Source of the DNA: Spirochaetota bacterium
Lineage (GTDB): Bacteria; Spirochaetota; UBA4802; JAFGDQ01
Assembly: GCA_016932015.1 (NCBI GenBank)
Contig: JAFGDQ010000019.1
Coordinates: forward strand, 113,419-177,418
Length of the DNA stretch: 64,000 nucleotides
Direction: 5' to 3'
The number at the start of each line of letters is the position of its first letter. Within the stretch, counting starts at the first letter, position 1. Of the stretch, positions 28,246 through 37,747 are shown piece after piece. The translations under genes were made by a program, and so were the position numbers. The notes below the pieces were generated by a model that saw only the letters and a list, made by a program, of their open reading frames with translations, did not search any database and was not told the origin of the DNA.

Positions 28246-31200
28246 TTATTCCTGATTATTTCCCGCCGTATTGTCTTCTTCTGCAGCCTTTCTGACATTT
28301 TTTGCGGAATCAGTTATCTGCAGAGGCATGTCTTCGCCAACTTCAGCTTCTGTGTTACTGTCTTTTTCATGGGGAGAATATCTGCTTTTTCTTTTATCTA
28401 TTTTTTCTTCAATTCTTTTTAAACTGGATATTAAATTTTTGTCATTAGGATCTATTTCTATACCCTTTTTAAAAAAAGCTTTTGCCTGAGAAAGAATTTC
28501 AAGTTCTTCATAACTTAACCCAATGTAGTAGTAGATAGATGCGTTTTTTTCATTTAACTCAACGGCTTTCTCAAGATATACCAGCGCTTCTCCCGGCATT
28601 CCATTTGTGACAAGAAGAACTCCCATCTGGTACAGTACTTTCGGATCATTTTTTTTGAGCTTCATGGCATATTGAAGATACTCAAAAGACGAAGGAATAT
28701 CCTGAAGTACAATGCTGAGAATTCCTAATCTGTAATTAGCTTCAAAATTATTACGATTGATGGAAAGAATTGCCTTGTATAATTTTCTGGCTTCTTCCCA
28801 TTCTTTATTTTTTTCAAATTTTAATGCAGCTTTATAGTAATGTTTTTCTTTATATTCAAGAATGTCTGTTAGGTATTCTCTTAATAAAGGTATATATTCT
28901 GCCTGTTTCTTTAGATTAGTTAAAAGCAGAGATTCTTCTTCATATTTTTTATTTGCTTCCAGCAATTCTGTGTTTTTAAGATCAGTGAGAATATTTTCAG
29001 ATTTTGATAATTCCCTTTTCATCCTCTTAATTTCATAAACAGAAGAATCAGTTTCATCAAAAAGGCTGAGAAATTCGGAATTATTTTGTAAATAATAATC
29101 ATTAAAATCATTTTTAAGTTTTGTCATTGACGGTTTTCTGACAAAATAAAAATGATCAACCGGGATGTTATTTTCTGTGAAAGTACTGAATTTATCTATA
29201 TCTGAAAAAATAAGATGAGAGACGAGATGGTGGTCATTATAAAAAATATTTTTTAAATCCCGGTTTGAAGATAATTTGCCGGAAAATTTTTCAAGGTCTT
29301 CAGAATTCAGTTTAAGAGAGTCGGATTTTTTTGCTGCAACAAACACAATGTATTTAGGAAAATAAAATGCTGCAGCAGCTACAAAACTGTGTTTAATATT
29401 TTTTACTGCGCCTGAAATAAATTCGTTTCTGCAGCTCTCCAGATCAATTATCTGACTGTAAATGCCGTCTTCTGTAAGATGACTTTTTATTATATCGTAA
29501 TATTCTCCGGAAAATTTAAACAGATTTAAAGTCTGGTCGTAAAGATTCGGGATATCCGTAATAATTTTATACCGGGTTTTGTTTTCCTGGAAAAAAGAAA
29601 GCATATCGGAATTTATCAGCACATAATTCTGTCCCCCGGATACTGCCAGCCTTTTATTATCTATTTTCCTTAAGGGAACATAATCCAGAACTGTGGCATT
29701 GCTGTATAATGAGATTGAGGGGTTTCTGAAAAATTTCCGGTTACCGTCCAAAAAAAGTATTTTATCCGATTTTTCATCTGTATAAAGCATAGCCGGAATC
29801 AATGAACGCTTCATGTTCCTTATTTTTGAATCATTTGCATAAAATAATTTAATGCCGTGAATGTATACTATGCCTTCATCATTAATGTAAGATGAGTTAT
29901 AATTTATTGAATTCAGGCTTTCGAATCCTTTCGTATGCGATACATAGAGATTGTTATCCATTGGAATTTTGAAATACAGATGTATCAGAATCAGCAAAGG
30001 AATGAAAAATAATGTCAGAAAGAAATAAATAATTTTTTTATATCCGCTAATGTCCGACTGAAACAGATAAATACCGGGTATAAATATATTAAGTCCTGCA
30101 ACAACATATATCAAAACAAAATGCCAGAAATAGGTAAAATCAATGAAGTACAGAGCGGTAATTATTGGAAGCGGAAGAATAAATACAGAAAAATTAATTA
30201 CGCTGTATCTGTTTTTATGTTTTTTTGAAAGAAGTATATGATCAATACTGTGAGAAAGAGAAAAGCCGAGAATTACTGATAATGGTATAAAAAGACTTAT
30301 TGCTTTTAATTCGGTAATATCTTTAAAAAATAAAAGGGAAACAAAAGCCAGAATAAAAAAAACAGGATACAGCATTTCGCTGTAAATAAACCAGAAAGCC
30401 TGTTTTATAATTTTTGCTAAAATGAATCCTATAATAATTGATAACAGAATAGTAAGAATAAAGACAAGCTGTATATATGTAGAGTCTCCGAATAATTTTA
30501 CAATAGTAACATGAGTCAGGAAAATATAAATCAGTATATATGAAAAATTTAAATAAATAAAAAACAGATCATCTCTTTTATGATTTGTTTTTCCTGATTC
30601 AGTTTCACCCGAATGGTCCCTGATTTCCTGAGCATATATTGGCTTTGGATTATACGCGAGTTTAATCAGAAAAACAGTAGGAAGAATAAGAACAGGCAGA
30701 ATACCGGAAAAAATGAAATATTCTTTATAATAGTAAAGAACAACAGCAATAATTATACCCGCTGAAAATCCCAGTATTGCCGAAATAAAAAAGGAAAGTA
30801 CAGCCCTTTTCCCATCAAGAAAATCGCCGCATGATATTTTCAGGAAATAGCATATTTTCAAGCCTGCAAAAAATGAAATAATAAAAAAAGGAAGAACAGT
30901 ATAATACTGATTTGTGAAGAAAAGTGTAATAAGCGGATTATTCATTCCAGGCAGCAGGAGCGGTGTATATATATACAGGCCGCAGGCAAGAATGAAGATC
31001 AGGTCTGTAAGAATGTAGAAAAACCTGTAATGCCTGAGTTTCGCGAACAGAAGCCTTCCAAACATGTTTCCTGCAAAAATTCCGGCTAATGCAGTCAGGA
31101 ATATTATCTGCAACACCGGACGATAGAGAAAGTAAAATTTAAGTGTAATCGAAGCATTTGTATAAATAATGCCCAGAGTTATAAAGGAAATTAAGGCATT

Positions 31201-31260
31201 AAATATTATAATTCTTCTTTGTGATATTTCAGGATAACTGAATTCGCTTAAAAAGGTCAT
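28246..31260 (-). CDS. Multi-pass membrane protein with degenerate spermidine-synthase-like domain and TPR repeats
   Basis: A 1004-residue protein. Residues about 15-425 hold roughly 12 hydrophobic segments. Residues about 450-650 resemble the Rossmann domain of membrane-fused spermidine synthases: ILFLDGNRKFFRNPSI occupies the position of the glycine-rich loop, and DIPNLYDQTLNLF...YYDIIKSHLTEDGIY that of the D(I/V)-P-P...L-F...F(Y)xxxxxxLxxxGI pattern. The SAM-binding GGGDG and the acidic strand-2 residue are not conserved, so it looks enzymatically inactive. After a coiled-coil linker (about 700-780), TPR repeats follow (about 785-960; ANYRLGIL, VLYQMGVLL, IYYYIGLSYEELEILSQA). Function unknown; probably an inner-membrane protein with a cytoplasmic TPR platform. 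Confidence 0.8.
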   Translation of the reverse strand: MTFLSEFSYPEISQRRIIIFNALISFITLGIIYTNASITLKFYFLYRPVLQIIFLTALAGIFAGNMFGRLLFAKLRHYRFFYILTDLIFILACGLYIYTPLLLPGMNNPLITLFFTNQYYTVLPFFIISFFAGLKICYFLKISCGDFLDGKRAVLSFFISAILGFSAGIIIAVVLYYYKEYFIFSGILPVLILPTVFLIKLAYNPKPIYAQEIRDHSGETESGKTNHKRDDLFFIYLNFSYILIYIFLTHVTIVKLFGDSTYIQLVFILTILLSIIIGFILAKIIKQAFWFIYSEMLYPVFFILAFVSLLFFKDITELKAISLFIPLSVILGFSLSHSIDHILLSKKHKNRYSVINFSVFILPLPIITALYFIDFTYFWHFVLIYVVAGLNIFIPGIYLFQSDISGYKKIIYFFLTLFFIPLLILIHLYFKIPMDNNLYVSHTKGFESLNSINYNSSYINDEGIVYIHGIKLFYANDSKIRNMKRSLIPAMLYTDEKSDKILFLDGNRKFFRNPSISLYSNATVLDYVPLRKIDNKRLAVSGGQNYVLINSDMLSFFQENKTRYKIITDIPNLYDQTLNLFKFSGEYYDIIKSHLTEDGIYSQIIDLESCRNEFISGAVKNIKHSFVAAAAFYFPKYIVFVAAKKSDSLKLNSEDLEKFSGKLSSNRDLKNIFYNDHHLVSHLIFSDIDKFSTFTENNIPVDHFYFVRKPSMTKLKNDFNDYYLQNNSEFLSLFDETDSSVYEIKRMKRELSKSENILTDLKNTELLEANKKYEEESLLLTNLKKQAEYIPLLREYLTDILEYKEKHYYKAALKFEKNKEWEEARKLYKAILSINRNNFEANYRLGILSIVLQDIPSSFEYLQYAMKLKKNDPKVLYQMGVLLVTNGMPGEALVYLEKAVELNEKNASIYYYIGLSYEELEILSQAKAFFKKGIEIDPNDKNLISSLKRIEEKIDKRKSRYSPHEKDSNTEAEVGEDMPLQITDSAKNVRKAAEEDNTAGNNQE

Positions 31261-31520
31261 CTATCTGAGTAATCTCCGGGATCTAATATTCTATTAAATA
31301 AAATTTTTAATGGTTTTCAAAACTGGAGGTATTTTCCCCTGGTGATTATTTTTTTCATGTCAGGAGAACTTATAATTTATTTTAAAGCAACTTCGAATTC
31401 TTAAAGTAGCTTTATAAAAATCCTGATAAATTACAACTGTTTTTTATATGAGAACAAAAAATGAGTGAAGTAAAGTCAATGTCATTTTGTAATTTTCACC
31501 CTGATTTGCTGTAAGCTGAA

Positions 31521-32138
31521 TTACTTCTTTGTCAGCTTTTTCAGAAATCTGTCATGAATTCCGGAAAGTATCAGAAGAGATATTATAGCTCCGATTAATG
31601 CAAAGGACATATCCCACTGAGCATCCCATACGTCGCCCTGTGTTCCCAGGAACGATTCAGCTGATGCTCCAATCAGCACTGTGTATGAGAATTCTATAAG
31701 TTCATAAAATGCGCTCACTGCAAGGCATATTGATACTATTATAAAATTAAACAGTTTGCCGCGTCTTAGAGGAGAGAGCCTCAGCAGTATTTCCCTTACA
31801 AGAATGGCGGGAAAAAATCCCTGCGCGAAGTGGCCTATTCTGTCGTAATGGTTGCGCGTGAACCCGAACCAGTCCTGCATCCAGAAGCCTAAAGGAACTT
31901 CCGCATAGGTGTAAATACTGCCTACGGCAAGTATTACTGAATGTACTATTAAAAGAGAATAGAGAAAATCCGTAAGTCTGAATTTTCTGTATGTGATAAC
32001 TAATATTACAATTCCGATTATAACAGGAAAAACTTCAAGTACCCATGTAAAGCTGTCATTTGCAGCAATAAACGAGGAAATCAGTATAAAGAAAACCAGC
32101 GTTAAAAAAATAAATGGAGACTTGTTTTCTTTTTTCAT
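31521..32138 (-). CDS. DUF2238 (YjdF-like) inner-membrane protein
   Basis: A 205-residue multi-pass membrane protein. Hallmarks of the DUF2238/YjdF family are the Y-AEVPLGFWMQDWFGFTRNHYDRIGHF loop, FYELIEF and the C-terminal LGTQGDVWDAQWDM region. Five to six hydrophobic segments are visible. Family function is not established. AGGA is correctly spaced before the ATG. Confidence 0.85.
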   Translation of the reverse strand: MKKENKSPFIFLTLVFFILISSFIAANDSFTWVLEVFPVIIGIVILVITYRKFRLTDFLYSLLIVHSVILAVGSIYTYAEVPLGFWMQDWFGFTRNHYDRIGHFAQGFFPAILVREILLRLSPLRRGKLFNFIIVSICLAVSAFYELIEFSYTVLIGASAESFLGTQGDVWDAQWDMSFALIGAIISLLILSGIHDRFLKKLTKK

Positions 32139-32383
32139 TGATTATCCTGTATTCCTGAAATTTGTTAAATAGAATTACAATGTTTGAAATATTGCAATAA
32201 ATTATTTTAATCGGTTTGTTTATGAGAGAAATTATTCATATAATAAATAATTAATTTTTTTTACCCTATTTTTAAATCGTTTATGTAATCATTTGAAAAA
32301 ATGTTAATGGATAATAGATTTGACAGTAAAGATTTAAACCATTATTAAAATAAAATTATAATTATATTTTAAGGAAGAAAAAC

Positions 32384-33241
32384 ATGGCATGGGCTAATTA
32401 CCACACACATTCAGATTTTTGTGACGGGACAGGATGTCCTGAGGACTATGTTGAATCCGCTCTGGTAAATGATATAGTATCGCTGGGATTTTCAAGCCAT
32501 TGTCCCGTACCTGTTGAAAATGATTTCTCCATGCCGATGGCACGGTTTGATGAATACTGTAAAACAATTGATGTTTTGAAAAATAAATACAGCAGCAGGC
32601 TTGAAATTTACTGCGGGCTTGAGGTTGATTTTGTTCGGGATATTGATATTGCAAAAGACATAGACTTGTCAAGGCTTGACTATTCAATAGGCTCTGTTCA
32701 TTTTCTGGGAAGAGAAGCGCTTATGATGAACACAAGTGTCGATATGAGAAAAGAGATGCTGGAGGATTCCATAAACAGAGACTGCAGCGGCAGCATTAAG
32801 GAAGCTGTGGAAATTTACTATAATACTATGCGGGAAATGATTTGTACTTCAGATATAAATATAATCGGGCATCTGGATATTATAAAGAAGAACAATAAGG
32901 ATAATGCTTTTTTTAATGAAAATGATAAATGGTACAGGGATTTGGTAATTGCTACCCTTGAAGCAGCTTCAAAAAAAAATAAAATCATTGAAGTAAATAA
33001 CGGCGGTATTACCAGAAAGAAAATTGATACTTATTATCCTTCAGTTTGGATACTGGAAAAATGTTTTGAGATGAATATTCCAGTAACAATAAGCTCGGAC
33101 GCTCACTCTCCATCGCAGCTTGCTGCCGGTTTTTCTGAAACGGCTAAAGATTTGAACGATATAGGGTTCAAGGAGATCTTTATTCTTGAGCAGGGTAAAT
33201 GGGTACCGAAAAAATTTTCCTCTGAAGGTATAGAAATATAA
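32384..33241 (+). CDS. PHP-domain histidinol-phosphatase-type phosphoesterase
   Basis: A 285-residue PHP-domain enzyme. Metal-binding residues are visible: H7 and H9 in NYHTHSDF, SSHCP, the Glu of GLEVDF, GHLDI and the C-terminal SSDAHSP. Length and motifs fit histidinol-phosphatase of the HisJ/HisK type (histidine biosynthesis), but no other his genes are near, so another phosphomonoester substrate is possible. Good AAGGAAG ribosome site. Confidence 0.82.
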   Translation: MAWANYHTHSDFCDGTGCPEDYVESALVNDIVSLGFSSHCPVPVENDFSMPMARFDEYCKTIDVLKNKYSSRLEIYCGLEVDFVRDIDIAKDIDLSRLDYSIGSVHFLGREALMMNTSVDMRKEMLEDSINRDCSGSIKEAVEIYYNTMREMICTSDINIIGHLDIIKKNNKDNAFFNENDKWYRDLVIATLEAASKKNKIIEVNNGGITRKKIDTYYPSVWILEKCFEMNIPVTISSDAHSPSQLAAGFSETAKDLNDIGFKEIFILEQGKWVPKKFSSEGIEI

Positions 33242-33382
33242 GAATCAGCCTTTTTATTTATACAATTTAGCAGTTAACCATAAAAGCGATTTTACTATTT
33301 CAACTTATTGTTAAAGCATTTGCGTCATTGCTATCCGCATCAAGATTTATTACGGCCTCCTCAGACAGCAGGGCATTATATA

Positions 33383-34966
33383 TCATTGTATGCTCTCTGT
33401 ATCTTTTCCTTCATACACTGCAGCCGGATCAAAAATAAATTCTGCTATATCATGGCAGTTGTATGTTTTCAATCCGTTTCCGGAAAGCCTTCTTACTCCG
33501 TCAAGATTCTCCCCAAGAGTTACAATAGAAGGCTCTTTCATTGGTTCTCCGTCAATGTCTCTGACAACCTGGGGAAAACCCGCGCCGGAAACAAGTCCGT
33601 TGCACAGGCATCTTTTTTCTTCAGCGTTGCGCGCGAGACCTCTGTGCTTTTCAAAAACAGCTAAAGGTGAAGCCGGACATCTGCTGAAAATTTTTCTGGT
33701 TCCGTTTTCATCAGCTTTGCTCAGGCCAAGCTGATGAAGCACTCCCATATCGCATGATCTTCTGCGTTTTCCATAAATGCGGCTGCATGATACAGAGTCA
33801 TCAAGCTGGACAACTTTGAAGGAAAATCCGGTTGGCGAATACATTGTTGTTCTAATTATATCGCTGTCATTCCGGCCGTCTCTTAGTGCCGCAAATACGG
33901 CATCTTTGTGCGGTTTGATCATGCCGGATTCATCAGACATGGCGAAAACTGTACCTGTCTGTATTCCGTTCGCCCCGGCATTGAGGGCTTCGGATAGTTT
34001 TTCACTGCTGTTATAGCTTCCTCCCAGCCAGAATGGGAGGCCGGTGTTTTTTATAGATTCAAGATCTGCAATATCATTTTCACCGTATATGGGCTGCTTC
34101 AGTTCATCATACTTTATGATTCCGGAAGGATTAGCGTTATGCCCGCCTGCCTTATAGTTTTCAATGATGAAACCGTCAGGAGGCATGTTGCTGTTCGCGA
34201 GAGCGTTCGCAAGCTCCTCCATTGTAACAATTGCAAGAAAGGCAGGCTTCTTAATGTGAACAGATTTAATAGCAGACCCGAAATATTCGGCAGGATCAAA
34301 TGAAACGTGAAATTTTTCACCAGGCTGTTTGTACATTACACTGGGTTCGTACGTTACAGGCTGATGCTTTGACAGTCTGCTGCAGATTTCAGGCATTCCG
34401 TCAGGATTACCTGCTCCTATAACGACTCCGTCAGCACCCGCGAGAATTGCGCCGTAAATAGAATAAATCAGCGGAAGTTCAATTTTTTTCAAAAAATTGA
34501 TGAATATTTTTCCTTCATGCCCCTGTTTAGCGAGCCAGACTTCTGAAAAAGCGGTTATTATATATAGTTCAATCAGTTCTTTTTTTATTGTAAGTTCAAC
34601 AGATCCTTCTTTCGCCGGATTTGAAGTAAATTCTGAAGATCCTGATTTTGTTGTTACATAGGGCATCACAGATTGTTTGTATCTGGAATCAGGGTTTTTA
34701 CCTCCGGGAATAAAATATTGTTTGTAAATTTTTTCTCCTATGGGGGAACCGGTTATGGAATCAAAAGCAAGAAATGCTTTTTTAATGTGCCCATCCGGAT
34801 CTCCGTCCTGAAGTATTCTTGGGTATATAATATCCAGAGCTGTACCTGATACAGTACCTGCTATTTTTTCGGGCATTGCCTTCACAGCGCCGGAAGCAAG
34901 ACGCCAGTTTGAAATATAAACTCCCATGCCTCCCTGAATGAGGCGTATTTTCGACAAAAAATCCAT
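33383..34966 (-). CDS. Nitronate monooxygenase-family flavoprotein
   Basis: A 527-residue FMN-dependent TIM-barrel protein of the nitronate monooxygenase / 2-nitropropane dioxygenase family. Features are IQGGMGVYISNWRLA at the N-terminus, GADGVVIGAGNPDG, GFIIENYKAGGHNANP (the catalytic-His region) and GANGIQTGTVFAMSDES. It is longer than the usual 320-360 residues because of an N-terminal insertion and a cysteine-containing C-terminal extension (RRRSCDMG, RCPASP, KRCLCNG). True substrate unknown. AAGGA precedes the ATG. Confidence 0.87.
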   Translation of the reverse strand: MDFLSKIRLIQGGMGVYISNWRLASGAVKAMPEKIAGTVSGTALDIIYPRILQDGDPDGHIKKAFLAFDSITGSPIGEKIYKQYFIPGGKNPDSRYKQSVMPYVTTKSGSSEFTSNPAKEGSVELTIKKELIELYIITAFSEVWLAKQGHEGKIFINFLKKIELPLIYSIYGAILAGADGVVIGAGNPDGMPEICSRLSKHQPVTYEPSVMYKQPGEKFHVSFDPAEYFGSAIKSVHIKKPAFLAIVTMEELANALANSNMPPDGFIIENYKAGGHNANPSGIIKYDELKQPIYGENDIADLESIKNTGLPFWLGGSYNSSEKLSEALNAGANGIQTGTVFAMSDESGMIKPHKDAVFAALRDGRNDSDIIRTTMYSPTGFSFKVVQLDDSVSCSRIYGKRRRSCDMGVLHQLGLSKADENGTRKIFSRCPASPLAVFEKHRGLARNAEEKRCLCNGLVSGAGFPQVVRDIDGEPMKEPSIVTLGENLDGVRRLSGNGLKTYNCHDIAEFIFDPAAVYEGKDTESIQ

Positions 34967-35379
34967 ACTTTAATATCCTTGGAAAAATTATTTTTATTTT
35001 CTCAAAAAGACCGGATTTAACCGGCGCGGTCATATAATAAGACAGGAATCTCATGCTGAAGGTTGCAGTTTTTCCCGGGTTAAGAAAAAAAGCTGTTTCT
35101 TTTCAAAGTAAAGAAGAGAATCAGGAATTATATATTTTTATTACCCCATAAATAAAGTATAATATAATTATTGTCAAGCTATCAGGTTGAATAATTATAT
35201 AAAAAGCCTGATTATGAGTAATTATTGATTGAAATTCATGAAAGATGCAGTTTTTAAGGGAATTGATATTTTTATTAAAAGTAAAGTTATTATTAAAACA
35301 GGTTAAGTTTGCTGGTATTTATCCGGGTTTTGAAAATTATAACAGTATAATGTGATAGAATTCAGGAGTTATCATAAAT
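34967..35379. other. AT-rich intergenic region
   Basis: 413 bases between divergently transcribed genes with no gene seen. An 11-bp AT-only stem occurs at 35162-35200 with a 17-base loop. It should hold both promoters. Confidence 0.45.
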
Positions 35380-35571
35380 ATGGTCGGGAAAAACAGAAAG
35401 GACATAAAGCCAGGAAGTAAAGTGGCCGTTGTTTTAAAACAGGATCAGAGATCAGGTAAATTAACCGAAGGCATTGTTAAGGATATATTAACAAACAGCC
35501 CTAATCATCCTCATGGAATAAAAGTAAGATTGGCAAGCGGTGAAGTAGGCAGAGTTAAAATAATATATTAA
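35380..35571 (+). CDS. ywbE: YwbE family protein
   Basis: A 63-residue basic protein of the YwbE (DUF2196) family: RKDIKPGSKVAVVLKQDQRSG, then EGIVKDILTNSPNHPHGIKVRL and the C-terminal GEVGRVK. Full length for the family. Small SH3-like fold; function not established. GGAG lies 11 bases upstream of the ATG, at the long end of normal spacing. Confidence 0.9.
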   Translation: MVGKNRKDIKPGSKVAVVLKQDQRSGKLTEGIVKDILTNSPNHPHGIKVRLASGEVGRVKIIY

Positions 35572-35604
35572 ATGTCTGGAGTCCATCCTTTCCATGCTTT
35601 ACAT

Positions 35605-35700
35605 AACGCACCTTTTGGGAATGTCATCATTCCAACCTTTGTTGGGGATTCGACAACCCAGGTCGGTATCATGCAGGAACGGGTAGGAATGACACCTTGC
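35605..35700. repeat. Degenerate palindromic repeat element
   Basis: TGTCATCATTCCAACC on the left and GGGTAGGAATGACA on the right form an imperfect inverted repeat around a GGTTGTCG-containing centre, with a nested GGAATG...CATTCC. It sits immediately downstream of ywbE. The pattern is typical of dispersed extragenic palindromes, not of coding sequence. An apparent 63-codon frame over it (35572-35763) is rejected. Confidence 0.5.
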
Positions 35701-35828
35701 AATTTGTGCAAAGGACTTTATTGGCTACATAAAGCAGTATTCAGTTTTTGCAAAGAAATATAAGACTCCTGAAAAGCTTTATAAAATTATAGAAAAACGG
35801 TATACATCTCCTGAAAAATAGTTTAGAT

Positions 35829-35966
35829 ATGTCGCAAAGTAATGCACGCTTTCCGGAAACAATCGTTTTCAAAGCATGCGGTTATACGTCAAGTATGCGG
35901 GAACCTGAAGAAAATGAAGGCTACTTCTTTGATGAACCGGATGACAGCAATGCGTTACTGGAATAA
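35829..35966 (+). CDS. Possible 45-residue small acidic protein or gene remnant
   Basis: An open frame of 45 residues, beginning MSQSNARFPE and ending DSNALLE, with an acidic C-terminal half. There is no ribosome site, and a second open stretch in another frame (about 35718-35822) lies just before it. It may be a short gene or the remains of a decayed one. No homologue recognised. Confidence 0.25.
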   Translation: MSQSNARFPETIVFKACGYTSSMREPEENEGYFFDEPDDSNALLE

Positions 35967-36037
35967 AACAGTTACTATTAAAAATAAATTTTGTTGATAC
36001 TGAGTAATAGTCTGTTCTGGTTCAGGGGAAATAAATA

Positions 36038-36970
36038 ATGGACATTGATATACTTAGTACTTCGAATTCCGAATTAATTCAAAAGCGGCAGGAGCAGGCC
36101 AACCGGGTAGTTAATCTGGGTCTGGGCTCGAATATTCTGCTGGCAATTGTTAAAGTGACAGCCGGAATTTTCGGACATAGTAAAGCTTTACTGGCAGATG
36201 GAATCAATTCTGTTTCTGATATAGTATATTTAATTTTTGTGAAACTGCTTGTAAGACTTTCCAGCCAGCCGGCTGATGAAGAACATCCCTACGGACATCA
36301 TCAGTTTGAATCAATAGCAGCTGTGGTTATAGGCGCTTTTGTAATAACAACCGGGATTGCAATTTTCTGGGATTCAATCAATTCATTTTTTGATTTATTT
36401 CAAAAAAAAGAAGAAAATAAAACAATTCAGTTTTTTACCCTCATTGTGGCTGCAGTGACAATAATAATGAAAATATTATTAATGCTTAATGCTTTCTCTG
36501 TAAGCCGTAAAACAAACAATATTGCCGTGTCCGCTCTGGCAAGAGATCACCGTAATGATATCTTTTCTTCTCTGGCAGCTGCAGCTGGTATTTCTTTGAG
36601 TCTTCTCGGACTGGCATGGGTTGATCCTCTGGCAAGTGCTGTTGTTGCTGTTATTGTTGTAAAAACAGGCATTGATATTCTTCGTGAGTCTGCGGCTGAA
36701 CTTATGGATACTGTTCCCGGTACGGAACTGGATAATAAAATCAGGTCGCTCCTTGTAAAGGTAAATCAGGTAAAAAGCATAGAGAATATTCATGCCCACA
36801 GATTCGGACCCTATTATATGGTAAATATTACGATTGGAGTTGAAGGCAGTTTAACTGTGTTTGAGGGTGATAAAATTGCTGATATGGTGGAACAGCTGCT
36901 TTGCAATGAAATTGATTTACTGAAAAAAGTTTATGTTCATTTTCATCCTGCTGCCGGCATGGTATCATAA
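36038..36970 (+). CDS. Cation diffusion facilitator (CDF) metal exporter
   Basis: A 310-residue CDF transporter with six membrane segments and a C-terminal cytoplasmic metal-binding domain (about 225-305, with HAHRFG and HFHP). The transport-site motifs are N57xxxD61 in the second helix and D170xxxD174 in the fifth (ARDHRND). Zinc exporters usually have HxxxD in both, so manganese or a related metal is more likely; this is inference from motif comparison. HPYGHHQFE is the conserved loop after helix 2. CAGGGGA precedes the ATG. Confidence 0.9.
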   Translation: MDIDILSTSNSELIQKRQEQANRVVNLGLGSNILLAIVKVTAGIFGHSKALLADGINSVSDIVYLIFVKLLVRLSSQPADEEHPYGHHQFESIAAVVIGAFVITTGIAIFWDSINSFFDLFQKKEENKTIQFFTLIVAAVTIIMKILLMLNAFSVSRKTNNIAVSALARDHRNDIFSSLAAAAGISLSLLGLAWVDPLASAVVAVIVVKTGIDILRESAAELMDTVPGTELDNKIRSLLVKVNQVKSIENIHAHRFGPYYMVNITIGVEGSLTVFEGDKIADMVEQLLCNEIDLLKKVYVHFHPAAGMVS

Positions 36971-37002
36971 AAAAATTAAATTTGATATTGGTAAATATAT
37001 TA

Positions 37003-37653
37003 ATGCACAAAAAATTCATGAATCTCATTACATCAAAAATATTTATCGGAATTCTGTACCGCATTACAAGGATTTACAGCCGGACTTTCCGGTTGACTGT
37101 TGAAAATGAAAAAATATGGATTGACCATTTAAAAACAGGATCCGGTGTGCTGCTTTGTACCTGGCACCAGCATTTTTTTTCTTTCATCCGTTATTTTCAA
37201 AATTATAAATCATATGAGCCAAGCCTGATGATCAGTCAAAGTAAGGATGGGGACATTGTTGCAGGGGTGGCAAAATTGTCAGGCTGGTACACTGCCAGAG
37301 GCTCTTCTTCGAAAGACGGTAAAAAAGCATTACAGGAAATGATTGAAAGATTAAAAATGACAGGTCTTGCCGCTCATATCGTTGACGGCCCCCGCGGCCC
37401 GGCAGGTATTGTCAAAAAAGGAGCGATCAATCTGGCAATAAGCGCGCAGGCGGTGATTGTACCGGTTTACGCAATAGCTGAGAAAGCATGGTATTTTAAC
37501 AGCTGGGACCGTTTTATGCTGCCGAAGCCATTTTCCAAAGTGACTATTCGATTTGATAATATGATTAAAATTAATAAAAAAAACAATATTGATTCTGTTG
37601 AGGAACAGAGAAAAAATCTTGAGGAAATTATGCGGCCGGCTTTGCGCCTTTAA
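37003..37653 (+). CDS. DUF374 lysophospholipid acyltransferase family protein
   Basis: About 216 residues. DUF374 signature residues are visible: TWHQHFFSF (the HX4-like catalytic region), SQSKDGDIVA, ARGSSSKDG, HIVDGPRGPAG and VPVYAIAEKAW. These enzymes acylate lipid or lipid A-like acceptors at the inner membrane. Start uncertain: the frame is open from a TTG at 36982, with ATGs at 37003 and 37018 and no clear ribosome site; the gene is 11-32 bases after the CDF gene, so it is probably translationally coupled. Confidence 0.87.
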   Translation: MHKKFMNLITSKIFIGILYRITRIYSRTFRLTVENEKIWIDHLKTGSGVLLCTWHQHFFSFIRYFQNYKSYEPSLMISQSKDGDIVAGVAKLSGWYTARGSSSKDGKKALQEMIERLKMTGLAAHIVDGPRGPAGIVKKGAINLAISAQAVIVPVYAIAEKAWYFNSWDRFMLPKPFSKVTIRFDNMIKINKKNNIDSVEEQRKNLEEIMRPALRL

Positions 37654-37747
37654 CAGTACTGTTTAAATCCGGTTAATTGCTGCATAATTAATTAAAAGAG
37701 TTTAGCAAAAATTAAAATTTTACTGATGAATTGATCTTTAAATAAAT

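Noticed and set aside
35572..35763. 63-codon frame directly after ywbE
   Set aside because: It reads through a palindromic repeat and has no ribosome site; the repeat explains the sequence.
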